In this document: one piece after another, positions 18,298-26,026 of the stretch
Position numbering within the stretch: the first letter of the stretch is position 1
How the letters are laid out: every line of letters begins with the position of its first letter
Assembly (NCBI RefSeq): GCF_004187715.1
Contig: NZ_QZWF01000012.1
Coordinates: 87,097-151,096 of the forward strand
Length of the DNA: 64,000 nt
Direction: 5' to 3'
DNA from: Streptomyces sp. F001
GTDB taxonomy: Bacteria; Actinomycetota; Actinomycetes; Streptomycetales; Streptomycetaceae
The notes under the pieces: model-generated
Seen by the model: the letters and a program-made list of their open reading frames with translations, nothing else
Database searches by the model: none
Told to the model about the DNA's origin: nothing
Position numbers and translations under genes: made by a program

Positions 18298-19773
18298 GTG
18301 GGCGGCAACGGCGGAAGCGGGATGAACGCTGAGAAGCGCCCGAATGAGCTGTTGGGCTCGTGGTTCGTGCGCAGCGGCTGGTCCAAGGGCGAGCTCGCGC
18401 GGCAAGTGAACCGCAGGGCACGCCAGTTGGGGGCCAACCACATCTCCACGGACACCTCGCGGGTGCGCCGCTGGCTGGACGGGGAGAATCCCCGCGAGCC
18501 GATCCCCAGGATCCTCTCGGAGCTGTTCTCCGAGCGGTTCGGCTGCGTCGTCTCCATCGAGGACCTCGGCCTGCGCACCGCCCGCCAGGCACCCTCCACG
18601 TCGGGTGTCGACCTGCCCTGGACGGGCCCGCAGACGGTGGCCCTGCTCGGCGAGTTCTCGCGCAGCGACCTGATGCTGGCGCGGCGCGGCTTCCTCGGGA
18701 CCTCGCTGGCCCTGTCGGCGGGCCCGGCCCTGATCGAGCCGATGCAGCGCTGGCTGGTCCCCACCCCCTCCGCCCCGCAGCCGGAGCCCGCGTCGGTGCC
18801 CGCCACTCCCGCGCGCGGGCGGCTGTCCAGGCCCGAGCTGGACCTGCTGGAGACCACCACGGTGATGTTCCGCCAGTGGGACGCCCAGTGCGGCGGCGGT
18901 CTGCGCCGCAAGGCGGTCGTCGGCCAGTTGCACGAGGTGACGGACCTGCTCCAGGAGCCCCAGCCGGAGGCCACCACCCGCAGGCTGTTCAAGGTCGCCG
19001 CCGAGCTGGCCGAGCTGGCCGGCTGGATGTCGTACGACGTGGGGCTCCAGCCCACCGCGCAGAAGTACTTCGTGCTCGCCCTGCACGCCGCCAAGGAGGC
19101 CGGTGACAAGCCGCTCGGCTCGTACATCCTCTCCAGCATGAGCCGCCAGATGATCCACCTCGGGCGGCCCGACGACGCCCTGGAGCTGATCCACCTCGCG
19201 CAGTACGGCAGCCGGGACTGCGCGAGCCCGCGCACCCAGGCGATGCTGTATGCGATGGAGGCCCGCGCCTACGCCAACATGGGGCAGCCCGGCAAGTGCA
19301 AGCGGGCCGTGCGGATGGCCGAGGACACCTTCACCGATGCCGACGACTGGGACGAGCCGGACCCCGACTGGATCCGCTTCTTCTCCGAGGCCGAGCTGTA
19401 CGCGGAGAACTCCCACTCCTTCCGCGACCTCGCCTATGTCGCCGGCCGCAGCCCCAGCTACGCCTCCCTCGCCGAGCCGCTGATGCAGCGGGCCGTGGAG
19501 CTGTTCGCGCAGGACGGCGAGCACCAGCGGTCGTATGCGCTCAACCTCATCGGCATGGCCACCGTGCACCTGCTCCAGCGCGAGCCCGAGCGGAGCGCCG
19601 AGTTCGCCGACCGGGCCATGACGGTCGCCAAGAAGGTCCGCTCCGAGCGGGTCAACACTCGTATCCGAAAGACCGTCGACACCGCCGCCCGAGACTTCGG
19701 TGATCTTGCCGAGGTCGTGGACCTCACCGACAAGCTCGCCGTCGAGCTTCCGGAGACCGCCGAGGCGGTCTGA
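18298..19773 (+). CDS. nsdA: developmental and antibiotic repressor NsdA
   Basis: NsdA is a pleiotropic negative regulator of sporulation and antibiotic production in S. coelicolor (null mutants overproduce actinorhodin). The 491-residue product has an N-terminal helix-turn-helix-like region (FVRSGWSKGELARQVNRRA.. through RVRRWLDGENPREPIPRIL), a linker with RRGFLGTSLALSAGPAL, and a C-terminal half of TPR-like helices (for example AAELAELAGWMSYDVGLQPTA, ALELIHLAQYGS, YALNLIGMATVHLLQREPE). The start GTG 18298 (VGGNGGSGMNAEKRP) follows GGATGGGGG; ATG 18322 is an alternative. The gene stands alone, with a large inverted repeat behind it. Confidence 0.88.
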   Translation: MGGNGGSGMNAEKRPNELLGSWFVRSGWSKGELARQVNRRARQLGANHISTDTSRVRRWLDGENPREPIPRILSELFSERFGCVVSIEDLGLRTARQAPSTSGVDLPWTGPQTVALLGEFSRSDLMLARRGFLGTSLALSAGPALIEPMQRWLVPTPSAPQPEPASVPATPARGRLSRPELDLLETTTVMFRQWDAQCGGGLRRKAVVGQLHEVTDLLQEPQPEATTRRLFKVAAELAELAGWMSYDVGLQPTAQKYFVLALHAAKEAGDKPLGSYILSSMSRQMIHLGRPDDALELIHLAQYGSRDCASPRTQAMLYAMEARAYANMGQPGKCKRAVRMAEDTFTDADDWDEPDPDWIRFFSEAELYAENSHSFRDLAYVAGRSPSYASLAEPLMQRAVELFAQDGEHQRSYALNLIGMATVHLLQREPERSAEFADRAMTVAKKVRSERVNTRIRKTVDTAARDFGDLAEVVDLTDKLAVELPETAEAV

Positions 19774-19796
19774 GCACCCCGCCCAACCCCTGAACT

Positions 19797-19873
19797 CCGG
19801 CCGCGGCCGGCCCTCCCGAACTGCCCGACTCGGCTCCCCCATGCCAGGTCATCGGAAGGCCGGCCGCGGCCGG
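19797..19873. terminator. twin palindromes forming a large hairpin after nsdA
   Basis: CCGGCCGCGGCCGG occurs twice, at 19797-19810 and 19860-19873. Each copy is itself a perfect palindrome, and the two can also pair with each other across a 49-base loop (flanks extend the pairing with mismatches). It lies 24 bases after the nsdA stop and probably ends transcription. Confidence 0.55.
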
Positions 19874-19956
19874 TTTGCTGTTCCCGCGCAGGCTTCCACC
19901 GAAGGTTGCGCCACGATAACGATCGGCTGGGCCGCCATCCGGCAGTTCATCAACGC

Positions 19957-19992
19957 GTAACACACAGGGCGCCTTCGTCACCGCCGCGAAAC
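19957..19992 (+). promoter_or_regulatory. GlnR-type binding site upstream of amtB
   Basis: Two half-site pairs are visible: GTAAC-6-GGCGC (19957-19972), a 4-base gap, then GTCAC-6-GAAAC (19977-19992). The second pair matches the actinobacterial GlnR consensus GTnAC-n6-GaAAC very well. GlnR is known to activate the amtB-glnK-glnD operon in Streptomyces under nitrogen limitation. Confidence 0.75.
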
Positions 19993-20112
19993 AGCGAGGG
20001 GCTTCCACCGAAACGGCGCTGCGCCAATCTCGTGGCCCATAACCGGCCCACCCCTCATGACCGCTCAAGGCTTCGCCCGCACGGGGCCGTATCCAACGAC
20101 GAGGAGACGCCG

Positions 20113-21453
20113 ATGGCACCAGCCATCACGCTTGCCGCAGAGACGGAGCTCTCTGCCGCCAACACAGGCTTCATGCTCATCTGCTCCGCCCTGGTGATGC
20201 TCATGACTCCGGGCCTGGCCTTCTTCTACGGAGGCATGGTCCGCGTCAAGAGCACCCTGAACATGCTGATGATGAGCTTCATCAGCCTCGGGATCGTCAC
20301 CATCCTGTGGGTGCTGTACGGCTTCTCCCTCGCCTTCGGCACGGACTCCGGCAGCATCATCGGCTGGAGCTCGGACTACGTCGGCTTCACCGGGATCGGC
20401 ACCGCAGACCTCTGGAGCGGCTACACCATCCCGGTCTACGTCTTCGCCGTCTTCCAGCTGATGTTCGCGATCATCACGCCCGCTCTGATCAGCGGCGCCC
20501 TCGCGGACCGTGTGAAGTTCACGGCGTGGGCGCTGTTCGTCGCCCTGTGGGCCACGGTCGTCTACTTCCCGGTCGCGCACTGGGTCTGGGGCACCGGCGG
20601 CTGGGCCTTCGAGCTGGGTGTGATCGACTTCGCCGGCGGTACGGCGGTCCACATCAACGCCGGTGCCGCGGCGCTCGGCGTGATCCTCGTCATCGGCAAG
20701 CGGGTCGGCTTCAAGAAGGACCCGATGCGCCCGCACAGCCTGCCGCTGGTCATGCTCGGTGCCGGTCTGCTGTGGTTCGGCTGGTTCGGCTTCAACGCCG
20801 GCTCCTGGCTCGGCAACGACGACGGCGTCGGCGCACTGATGTTCGTCAACACCCAGATCGCCACCGCCGCAGCCATGCTGGCCTGGCTCATCTACGAGAA
20901 GCTCCGCCACGGCGCGTTCACCACGCTGGGCGCCGCCTCCGGTGCCGTCGCCGGTCTGGTCGCCATCACCCCGGCCGGTGGCGCGGTCGACCCGCTCGGC
21001 GCGATCGCGGTCGGCGCCATCGCCGGTCTGCTGTGCGCCATGGCCGTCGGCCTGAAGTACAAGTTCGGCTACGACGACTCGCTCGACGTGGTCGGCGTCC
21101 ACCTGGTCGGCGGTGTCCTCGGCTCCCTGCTCATCGGCTTCTTCGCCAGCGGCAAGGGCCAGTCCGAGGTCGAGGGCCTCTTCTACGGCGGCGGCCTGGA
21201 GCAGTTCTGGAAGCAGTGCGCCGGTGTCTTCGCGGTCCTCGCCTACTCCTTGGTCGCCTCTGCGATCCTTGCCTTCCTGATCGACAAGACGATCGGCATG
21301 CGGGTCTCCGAGGACGATGAGGTGGCCGGCATCGACCAGGCCGAGCACGCCGAGACCGCATACGACTTCAGCGGTGCCGGTGGTGGCGCCTCCCGCACCG
21401 CCTCCGCCCCCGCGCCGGTCGCCGAAGCTGCGAGCAAGAAGGTGGACGCATGA
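20113..21453 (+). CDS. amtB: ammonium transporter AmtB
   Basis: A 446-residue Amt channel with 11 predicted membrane helices that imports ammonium at low concentrations. Characteristic segments are NTGFMLICSALVMLMTPGLAFFYGG, AGGTAVHINAG with the first pore histidine, LLWFGWFGFNAGS and VVGVHLVGGVLGSLLIG with the second. The C-terminal tail continues past the last helix with an Ala/Pro-rich cytoplasmic stretch. ATG 20113 is preceded by GAGGAG. Its stop overlaps the glnK start (ATGA), so the two are translationally coupled, and GlnK is expected to block the pore. Confidence 0.96.
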   Translation: MAPAITLAAETELSAANTGFMLICSALVMLMTPGLAFFYGGMVRVKSTLNMLMMSFISLGIVTILWVLYGFSLAFGTDSGSIIGWSSDYVGFTGIGTADLWSGYTIPVYVFAVFQLMFAIITPALISGALADRVKFTAWALFVALWATVVYFPVAHWVWGTGGWAFELGVIDFAGGTAVHINAGAAALGVILVIGKRVGFKKDPMRPHSLPLVMLGAGLLWFGWFGFNAGSWLGNDDGVGALMFVNTQIATAAAMLAWLIYEKLRHGAFTTLGAASGAVAGLVAITPAGGAVDPLGAIAVGAIAGLLCAMAVGLKYKFGYDDSLDVVGVHLVGGVLGSLLIGFFASGKGQSEVEGLFYGGGLEQFWKQCAGVFAVLAYSLVASAILAFLIDKTIGMRVSEDDEVAGIDQAEHAETAYDFSGAGGGASRTASAPAPVAEAASKKVDA

Positions 21454-21788
21454 AGCTCATCACCGCCGTCGTCAAGCCCCACCGGCTCGACGAGATCAAG
21501 GAGGCCCTCCAGGCCTTCGGAGTACACGGTCTGACGGTCACCGAGGCGAGCGGCTACGGTCGTCAGAGGGGGCACACCGAGGTCTACCGGGGCGCCGAGT
21601 ACACCGTCGACCTGGTCCCCAAGATCCGCATCGAGGTGCTGGCCGAGGACGACGACGCCGAGCAGCTGATCGACGTCATCGTGAAGGCGGCCCGCACCGG
21701 CAAGATCGGTGACGGCAAGGTCTGGTCCCTCCCGGTCGAGACGGCCGTACGGGTCCGGACCGGCGAGCGCGGACCGGACGCGCTCTGA
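21450..21788 (+). CDS. glnK: PII signal protein GlnK
   Basis: A 112-residue PII protein that senses 2-oxoglutarate, ATP and ADP and regulates AmtB. The T-loop is intact (RGAEYTVDLVPKIRIE) with Tyr51, which in Streptomyces is adenylylated by GlnD instead of being uridylylated. The B-loop TGKIGDGKVW binds nucleotide. In S. coelicolor the first few residues can also be cleaved off on ammonium shock. It overlaps amtB by 4 bases and lies 23 bases before glnD. Confidence 0.96.
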   Translation: MKLITAVVKPHRLDEIKEALQAFGVHGLTVTEASGYGRQRGHTEVYRGAEYTVDLVPKIRIEVLAEDDDAEQLIDVIVKAARTGKIGDGKVWSLPVETAVRVRTGERGPDAL

Positions 21789-21811
21789 CACAGAGGAACA
21801 GGAGTCGCTGG

Positions 21812-24259
21812 GTGACGAGCACGGGCGTACGGACGGAAGCAGAGGACTCGGGACCCAGCGGCTACGCGGCGGCCCGGCTGCGCCTCCTCACAAAGGGGGC
21901 GCAGTCCGGGCCGCCGCGCCGTGCCGCCCTGGCCGAGCTGACGGACGACTGGCTGGCCGGGCTCTTCGACGCCGGAGCCGAAGAACTGCGCGGGGTGTCC
22001 CTCGTCGCGGTCGGCGGCTACGGCCGTGGTGAGCTGTCCCCGCGCAGCGACCTCGACCTGCTCCTGCTGCACGACGGCGGCGACCCCGCCGCGATCGCCG
22101 CCCTCGCCGACCGCATCTGGTACCCGGTCTGGGATCTCGGCCTGGCCCTCGACCACTCCGTCCGTACGCCGGCCGAGGCCCGCAAGACGGCCGGCGAGGA
22201 CCTCAAGGTCCAGCTCGGCCTGCTGGACGCCCGGCACATCGCCGGCGACCTCGGCGTCACGGCCGGACTCAGGACCGCCGTCCTCGCCGACTGGCGCAAT
22301 CAGGCCCCCAAACGCCTGCCCGAACTGCAGGAACTGTGCGCCGAACGCGCCGAGCGCCAGGGCGAGCTGCAGTACCTCCTGGAGCCGGATCTGAAAGAGG
22401 CTCGCGGTGGGCTGCGCGACGCCACCGCCCTGCGTGCCGTCGCCGCCTCCTGGCTGGCCGACGCCCCGCGCGAGGGCCTCGACGACGCCCGGCGCCGACT
22501 GCTCGACGTCCGCGACGCCCTGCACCTGGCCACCGGGCGCGCGACCGACCGGCTCGCGCTCCAGGAGCAGGACCAGGTCGCCGCCGAGCTCGGCCTCCTC
22601 GACGCCGACACGCTGCTGCGGCAGGTGTACGAGGCGGCGCGGGTCATCTCGTACGCCAGTGATGTCACCTGGCGTGAAGTGGGGCGCGTGCTGCGGTCGC
22701 GCGCCGTGCGGCCACGCCTGCGCTCCATGCTGGGCGGTGGAAAGCAGGTCGCCGAGCGCTCTCCGCTGGCCGAAGGGGTGGTGGAGCAGGACGGCGAGGT
22801 GGTGCTCGCCCGGGCCGCGCGCCCCGACCGCGACCCCGTGCTGCCGTTGCGCGCCGCGGCCGCCGCCGCTCAGGCCGGTCTGCCGCTCTCCCTGCACGCC
22901 GTACGGCGCATGGCGGCCGGAGTGCGCCCGCTGCCCACGCCCTGGCCCGCCGAGGCGCGCGAACAGCTCGTGACCCTGCTCGGCTCCGGCCGCCCCACGA
23001 TCGAGGTCTGGGAGGCCCTGGAGGCCGAGGGCCTGATCACCCGGCTGCTGCCGGACTGGGAGCGGGTGCGCTGCCGGCCGCAGCGCAACGCCGTGCACAT
23101 CTGGACCGTCGACCGGCATCTCATCGAGACCGCCGTCCGCGCCTCCGAGTTCACTCGCCGGGTCAGCCGCCCCGACCTGCTCCTGGTCGCCGCGCTGCTG
23201 CACGACATCGGCAAGGGCTGGCCCGGGGACCACTCGGTGGCCGGCGAGATCATCGCGCGCGATGTGGCCGCCCGTATCGGCTTCGACCGCGCGGACGTGG
23301 CCGTCCTCGCCACCCTCGTACGCCATCACCTGCTGCTCATCGAGACCGCGACCCGGCGCGACCTGGAGGATCCGGCCACTGTCCGCTCGGTCGCCGAGGC
23401 GGTCGGCACGCAGAGCACGCTGGAACTGCTGCACGCACTGACCGAGGCCGACGCGCTGGCCACCGGACCGGCCGCCTGGTCGTCCTGGCGCGGCTCGCTC
23501 GTCGCCGACCTGGTCAAGCGGGTCGCGGGCGTTCTCGCCGGGGACCCCCTCGACGAGCCCGAGGCCGCCGCGCCCACCGCCGAGCAGGAGCGGCTCGCCC
23601 TCGAGGCGATCGCGACGGGCAGCCCCGTGCTGGCGCTGCGCGCGCAGACCGAGCCGCCGGCGCAGGAGCAGCCGTCCGGCGATCCGGAGCCGCTCGGCGT
23701 GGAGCTGCTCATCGCCGTACCGGACCAGCCGGGCGTGCTGCCCGCGGTGGCCGGCGTCCTCGCCATGCACCGCCTGACCGTCCGCACGGCGGAGCTGCGG
23801 GCGCTGGAGCTGCCGGAGGGCGTCGAGGGCTCGGTGCTGCTGCTGGACTGGCGGGTCGCCGCCGAGTACGGCTCCCTGCCCCAGGCCGCCCGGCTGCGCG
23901 CCGACCTGGTGCGCGCCCTCGACGGCTCCCTGGACATCGCCGCCCGCCTTACCGAGCGCGACGCCGCCTATCCGCGCCGCCGGGGCGTGGTCGCGCCGCC
24001 GCCGCGGGTGACGGTCGCCTCGGCCGCCTCCCGCCTCGCCACGGTGATCGAGGTGCGCGCCCAGGACGCGCCGGGACTGCTGTTCCGGATCGGGCGGGCG
24101 CTGGAGGACGCCGGCGTACGGGTGCGCAGCGCGCATGTGAGCACGCTGGGCGCCAACGCGGTGGACGCGTTCTATGTCACAGACCCGGAGGGCGCGCCCC
24201 TGCCGGGCACGGAGGCGACGGGGGTGGCGCAGAAGCTGGAGGAGGCTCTGCGGGGGTGA
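21812..24259 (+). CDS. glnD: PII adenylyltransferase/uridylyltransferase GlnD
   Basis: GlnD modifies and demodifies GlnK; in Streptomyces it acts as an adenylyltransferase. The 815-residue protein has the nucleotidyltransferase domain (GGYGRGELSPRSDLDLLLLHD), a middle region with YLLEPDLKEARGGLRD, an HD phosphohydrolase domain (LLVAALLHDIGKGWPGDHS), and two C-terminal ACT domains that sense glutamine (about 23700-23950 and 24040-24250, starting VELLIAVPDQPGVLPAVAGVL and VIEVRAQDAPGLLFRIG). Start GTG 21812 follows AACAGGAG. It is the last gene of the amtB operon. Confidence 0.95.
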   Translation: MTSTGVRTEAEDSGPSGYAAARLRLLTKGAQSGPPRRAALAELTDDWLAGLFDAGAEELRGVSLVAVGGYGRGELSPRSDLDLLLLHDGGDPAAIAALADRIWYPVWDLGLALDHSVRTPAEARKTAGEDLKVQLGLLDARHIAGDLGVTAGLRTAVLADWRNQAPKRLPELQELCAERAERQGELQYLLEPDLKEARGGLRDATALRAVAASWLADAPREGLDDARRRLLDVRDALHLATGRATDRLALQEQDQVAAELGLLDADTLLRQVYEAARVISYASDVTWREVGRVLRSRAVRPRLRSMLGGGKQVAERSPLAEGVVEQDGEVVLARAARPDRDPVLPLRAAAAAAQAGLPLSLHAVRRMAAGVRPLPTPWPAEAREQLVTLLGSGRPTIEVWEALEAEGLITRLLPDWERVRCRPQRNAVHIWTVDRHLIETAVRASEFTRRVSRPDLLLVAALLHDIGKGWPGDHSVAGEIIARDVAARIGFDRADVAVLATLVRHHLLLIETATRRDLEDPATVRSVAEAVGTQSTLELLHALTEADALATGPAAWSSWRGSLVADLVKRVAGVLAGDPLDEPEAAAPTAEQERLALEAIATGSPVLALRAQTEPPAQEQPSGDPEPLGVELLIAVPDQPGVLPAVAGVLAMHRLTVRTAELRALELPEGVEGSVLLLDWRVAAEYGSLPQAARLRADLVRALDGSLDIAARLTERDAAYPRRRGVVAPPPRVTVASAASRLATVIEVRAQDAPGLLFRIGRALEDAGVRVRSAHVSTLGANAVDAFYVTDPEGAPLPGTEATGVAQKLEEALRG

Positions 24260-24373
24260 CCCCGCAGCGTCCGGGCGTTCAGCAGGGCGTAGCGGGTGGG
24301 GACGACTTTCCTGCGCGGCCGGATACCCTGGAAGACGCTCGCACTGCCCCCGACTCCGAGGACCGACGCCGCC

Positions 24374-25924
24374 GTGTTCGATACTCTTTCCGATCGCCTC
24401 TCAGCGACCTTCAAGAATCTGCGCGGCAAGGGGCGTTTGAGCGAGGCGGACATCGACGCCACCGCGCGCGAGATCCGCATCGCGCTCCTCGAGGCGGACG
24501 TGGCGCTGCCGGTGGTCCGGAGCTTCATCAAGAACGTCAAGGAGCGTGCCCTCGGCGCCGAGGTCTCCAGGGCGCTGAATCCGGCCCAGCAGGTCCTGAA
24601 GATCGTGAACGACGAGCTCGTCACGATCCTCGGCGGCGAGACCCGGCGGCTGCGGTTCGCCAAGCAGCCGCCGACCGTGATCATGCTGGCGGGTCTGCAG
24701 GGTGCCGGTAAGACCACCCTCGCGGGCAAGCTCGGCCGCTGGCTGAAGGAGCAGGGCCACTCGCCGCTGCTGGTCGCCGCCGACCTCCAGCGTCCGAACG
24801 CCGTCAACCAGCTGAGTGTCGTCGCCGAGCGGGCCGGGGTCGCGGTCTTCGCGCCCGAGCCGGGCAACGGCGTCGGCGATCCGATCAAGGTCGCCAAGGA
24901 CTCCATCGACTTCGCGAAGTCCAGGGTCCACGACATCGTGATCGTGGACACCGCCGGCCGCCTCGGCATCGACGCCGACATGATGCAGCAGGCCGCGGAC
25001 ATCCGGGACGCGGTCTCGCCGGACGAGATCCTCTTCGTCGTCGACGCGATGATCGGTCAGGACGCGGTCAACACCGCCGAGGCCTTCCGCGACGGCGTCG
25101 GCTTCGACGGCGTGGTGCTCTCCAAGCTCGACGGTGACGCCCGCGGTGGTGCGGCCCTGTCGATCCGCCAGATCACCGGCAAGCCGATCATGTTCGCGTC
25201 GAACGGCGAGAAGCTCGACGACTTCGACGCCTTCCACCCGGACCGGATGGCCTCCCGCATCCTCGACATGGGTGACCTGCTCACCCTGATCGAGCAGGCG
25301 GAGAAGACGTTCAGCCAGGAAGAGGCCGAGAAGATGGCCTCCAAGCTGGCGTCCAAGAAGGGCCAGGACTTCACCCTGGACGACTTCCTGGCCCAGATGG
25401 AGCAGGTCAGGAAGATGGGCAGCATCTCCAAGCTGCTCGGCATGCTGCCCGGCATGGGCCAGATCAAGGACCAGATCAACAACCTCGACGAGCGTGACGT
25501 CGACCGCACGGCCGCCATCATCAAGTCGATGACCCCCGCCGAGCGCCAAGAGCCGACGATCATCAACGGCTCGCGCCGCGCCCGTATCGCCAAGGGTTCC
25601 GGTGTCGACGTCAGCGCGGTGAAGAACCTCGTCGAGCGGTTCTTCGAGGCCCGCAAGATGATGTCCCGCATGGCCCAGGGCGGCGGTATGCCCGGCATGC
25701 CGGGGATGCCGGGCATGGGCGGCGGGCCCGGCCGGTCGAAGAAGCAGCCGAAGAAGGCCAAGGGCAAGCAGCGCTCCGGCAACCCGATGAAGCGCAAGCA
25801 GCAGGAGCAGGAGGCCGCCGCCCGCCGCGCGGCCGCCGCTCAGAGCGGCAACGCCTTCGGAGTGCCGCAGCAGGGCGGACAGGACTTCGAGCTGCCGGAC
25901 GAGTTCAAGAAGTTCATGGGCTAG
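24374..25924 (+). CDS. ffh: signal recognition particle protein Ffh
   Basis: Ffh binds SRP RNA and signal sequences of nascent proteins and docks with FtsY. The 516-residue protein has an N domain (LSEADIDATAREIRIALLEADV), the G domain (GLQGAGKTTLAGK near residue 108, DTAGRLGID, SKLDGDARGG), and the M domain from about residue 300 with LAQMEQVRKMGSISKLLGMLPGMG and the RNA-binding RRARIAKGSG. The tail is Met/Gly-rich (repeated MPGMPGM) and then Lys-rich. GTG 24374 is the start; a 26-codon upstream extension is open but lacks family residues. A very strong terminator follows. Confidence 0.95.
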   Translation: MFDTLSDRLSATFKNLRGKGRLSEADIDATAREIRIALLEADVALPVVRSFIKNVKERALGAEVSRALNPAQQVLKIVNDELVTILGGETRRLRFAKQPPTVIMLAGLQGAGKTTLAGKLGRWLKEQGHSPLLVAADLQRPNAVNQLSVVAERAGVAVFAPEPGNGVGDPIKVAKDSIDFAKSRVHDIVIVDTAGRLGIDADMMQQAADIRDAVSPDEILFVVDAMIGQDAVNTAEAFRDGVGFDGVVLSKLDGDARGGAALSIRQITGKPIMFASNGEKLDDFDAFHPDRMASRILDMGDLLTLIEQAEKTFSQEEAEKMASKLASKKGQDFTLDDFLAQMEQVRKMGSISKLLGMLPGMGQIKDQINNLDERDVDRTAAIIKSMTPAERQEPTIINGSRRARIAKGSGVDVSAVKNLVERFFEARKMMSRMAQGGGMPGMPGMPGMGGGPGRSKKQPKKAKGKQRSGNPMKRKQQEQEAAARRAAAAQSGNAFGVPQQGGQDFELPDEFKKFMG

Positions 25925-25933
25925 TCGTTCCTG

Positions 25934-25987
25934 GCATACGACGCCGGGGGCGCCCCTGATGGTGGGGGCGCCCCCGGCGTCGTATGC
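25934..25987. terminator. 23-base-pair perfect hairpin after ffh
   Basis: Positions 25934-25956 and 25965-25987 are exactly complementary over 23 bases with an 8-base loop, 9 bases after the ffh stop. It is one of the strongest dyads in the window and should block transcription into the ftsH-like gene. Confidence 0.85.
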
Positions 25988-26014
25988 GCACATGCTTGCG
26001 AGGCCTGTATGTCG

Positions 26015-26020
26015 TAACGT
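26015..26020 (+). promoter_or_regulatory. -10 hexamer just before the ftsH start
   Basis: TAACGT ends 6 bases before ATG 26027. There is no ribosome binding site, so a leaderless mRNA starting at the A of the ATG is likely. A -35 is not distinct. Confidence 0.4.
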
Positions 26021-26026
26021 CCCGAT

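Larger units (their letters stand above)
19774..20112. other. 339-base regulatory gap between nsdA and amtB
   Basis: Contains the twin palindromes (19797-19873), a 13-base direct repeat GGCTTCCACCGAA at 19891-19903 and 20000-20012, and the GlnR-like box between the repeats at 19957-19992. No gene is supported. Confidence 0.5.

Noticed and set aside
15806..19842. Long minus-strand open frames over ftsY and nsdA (up to 883 codons)
   Set aside because: Only the part 17191-17853 shows family residues and a ribosome site. The rest mirrors ftsY and nsdA, which have complete motifs on the plus strand.
21584..24136. 850-codon minus-strand frame over glnK and glnD
   Set aside because: Sequence is a shadow of GlnD with no recognisable protein features; glnD has all four domains on the plus strand.
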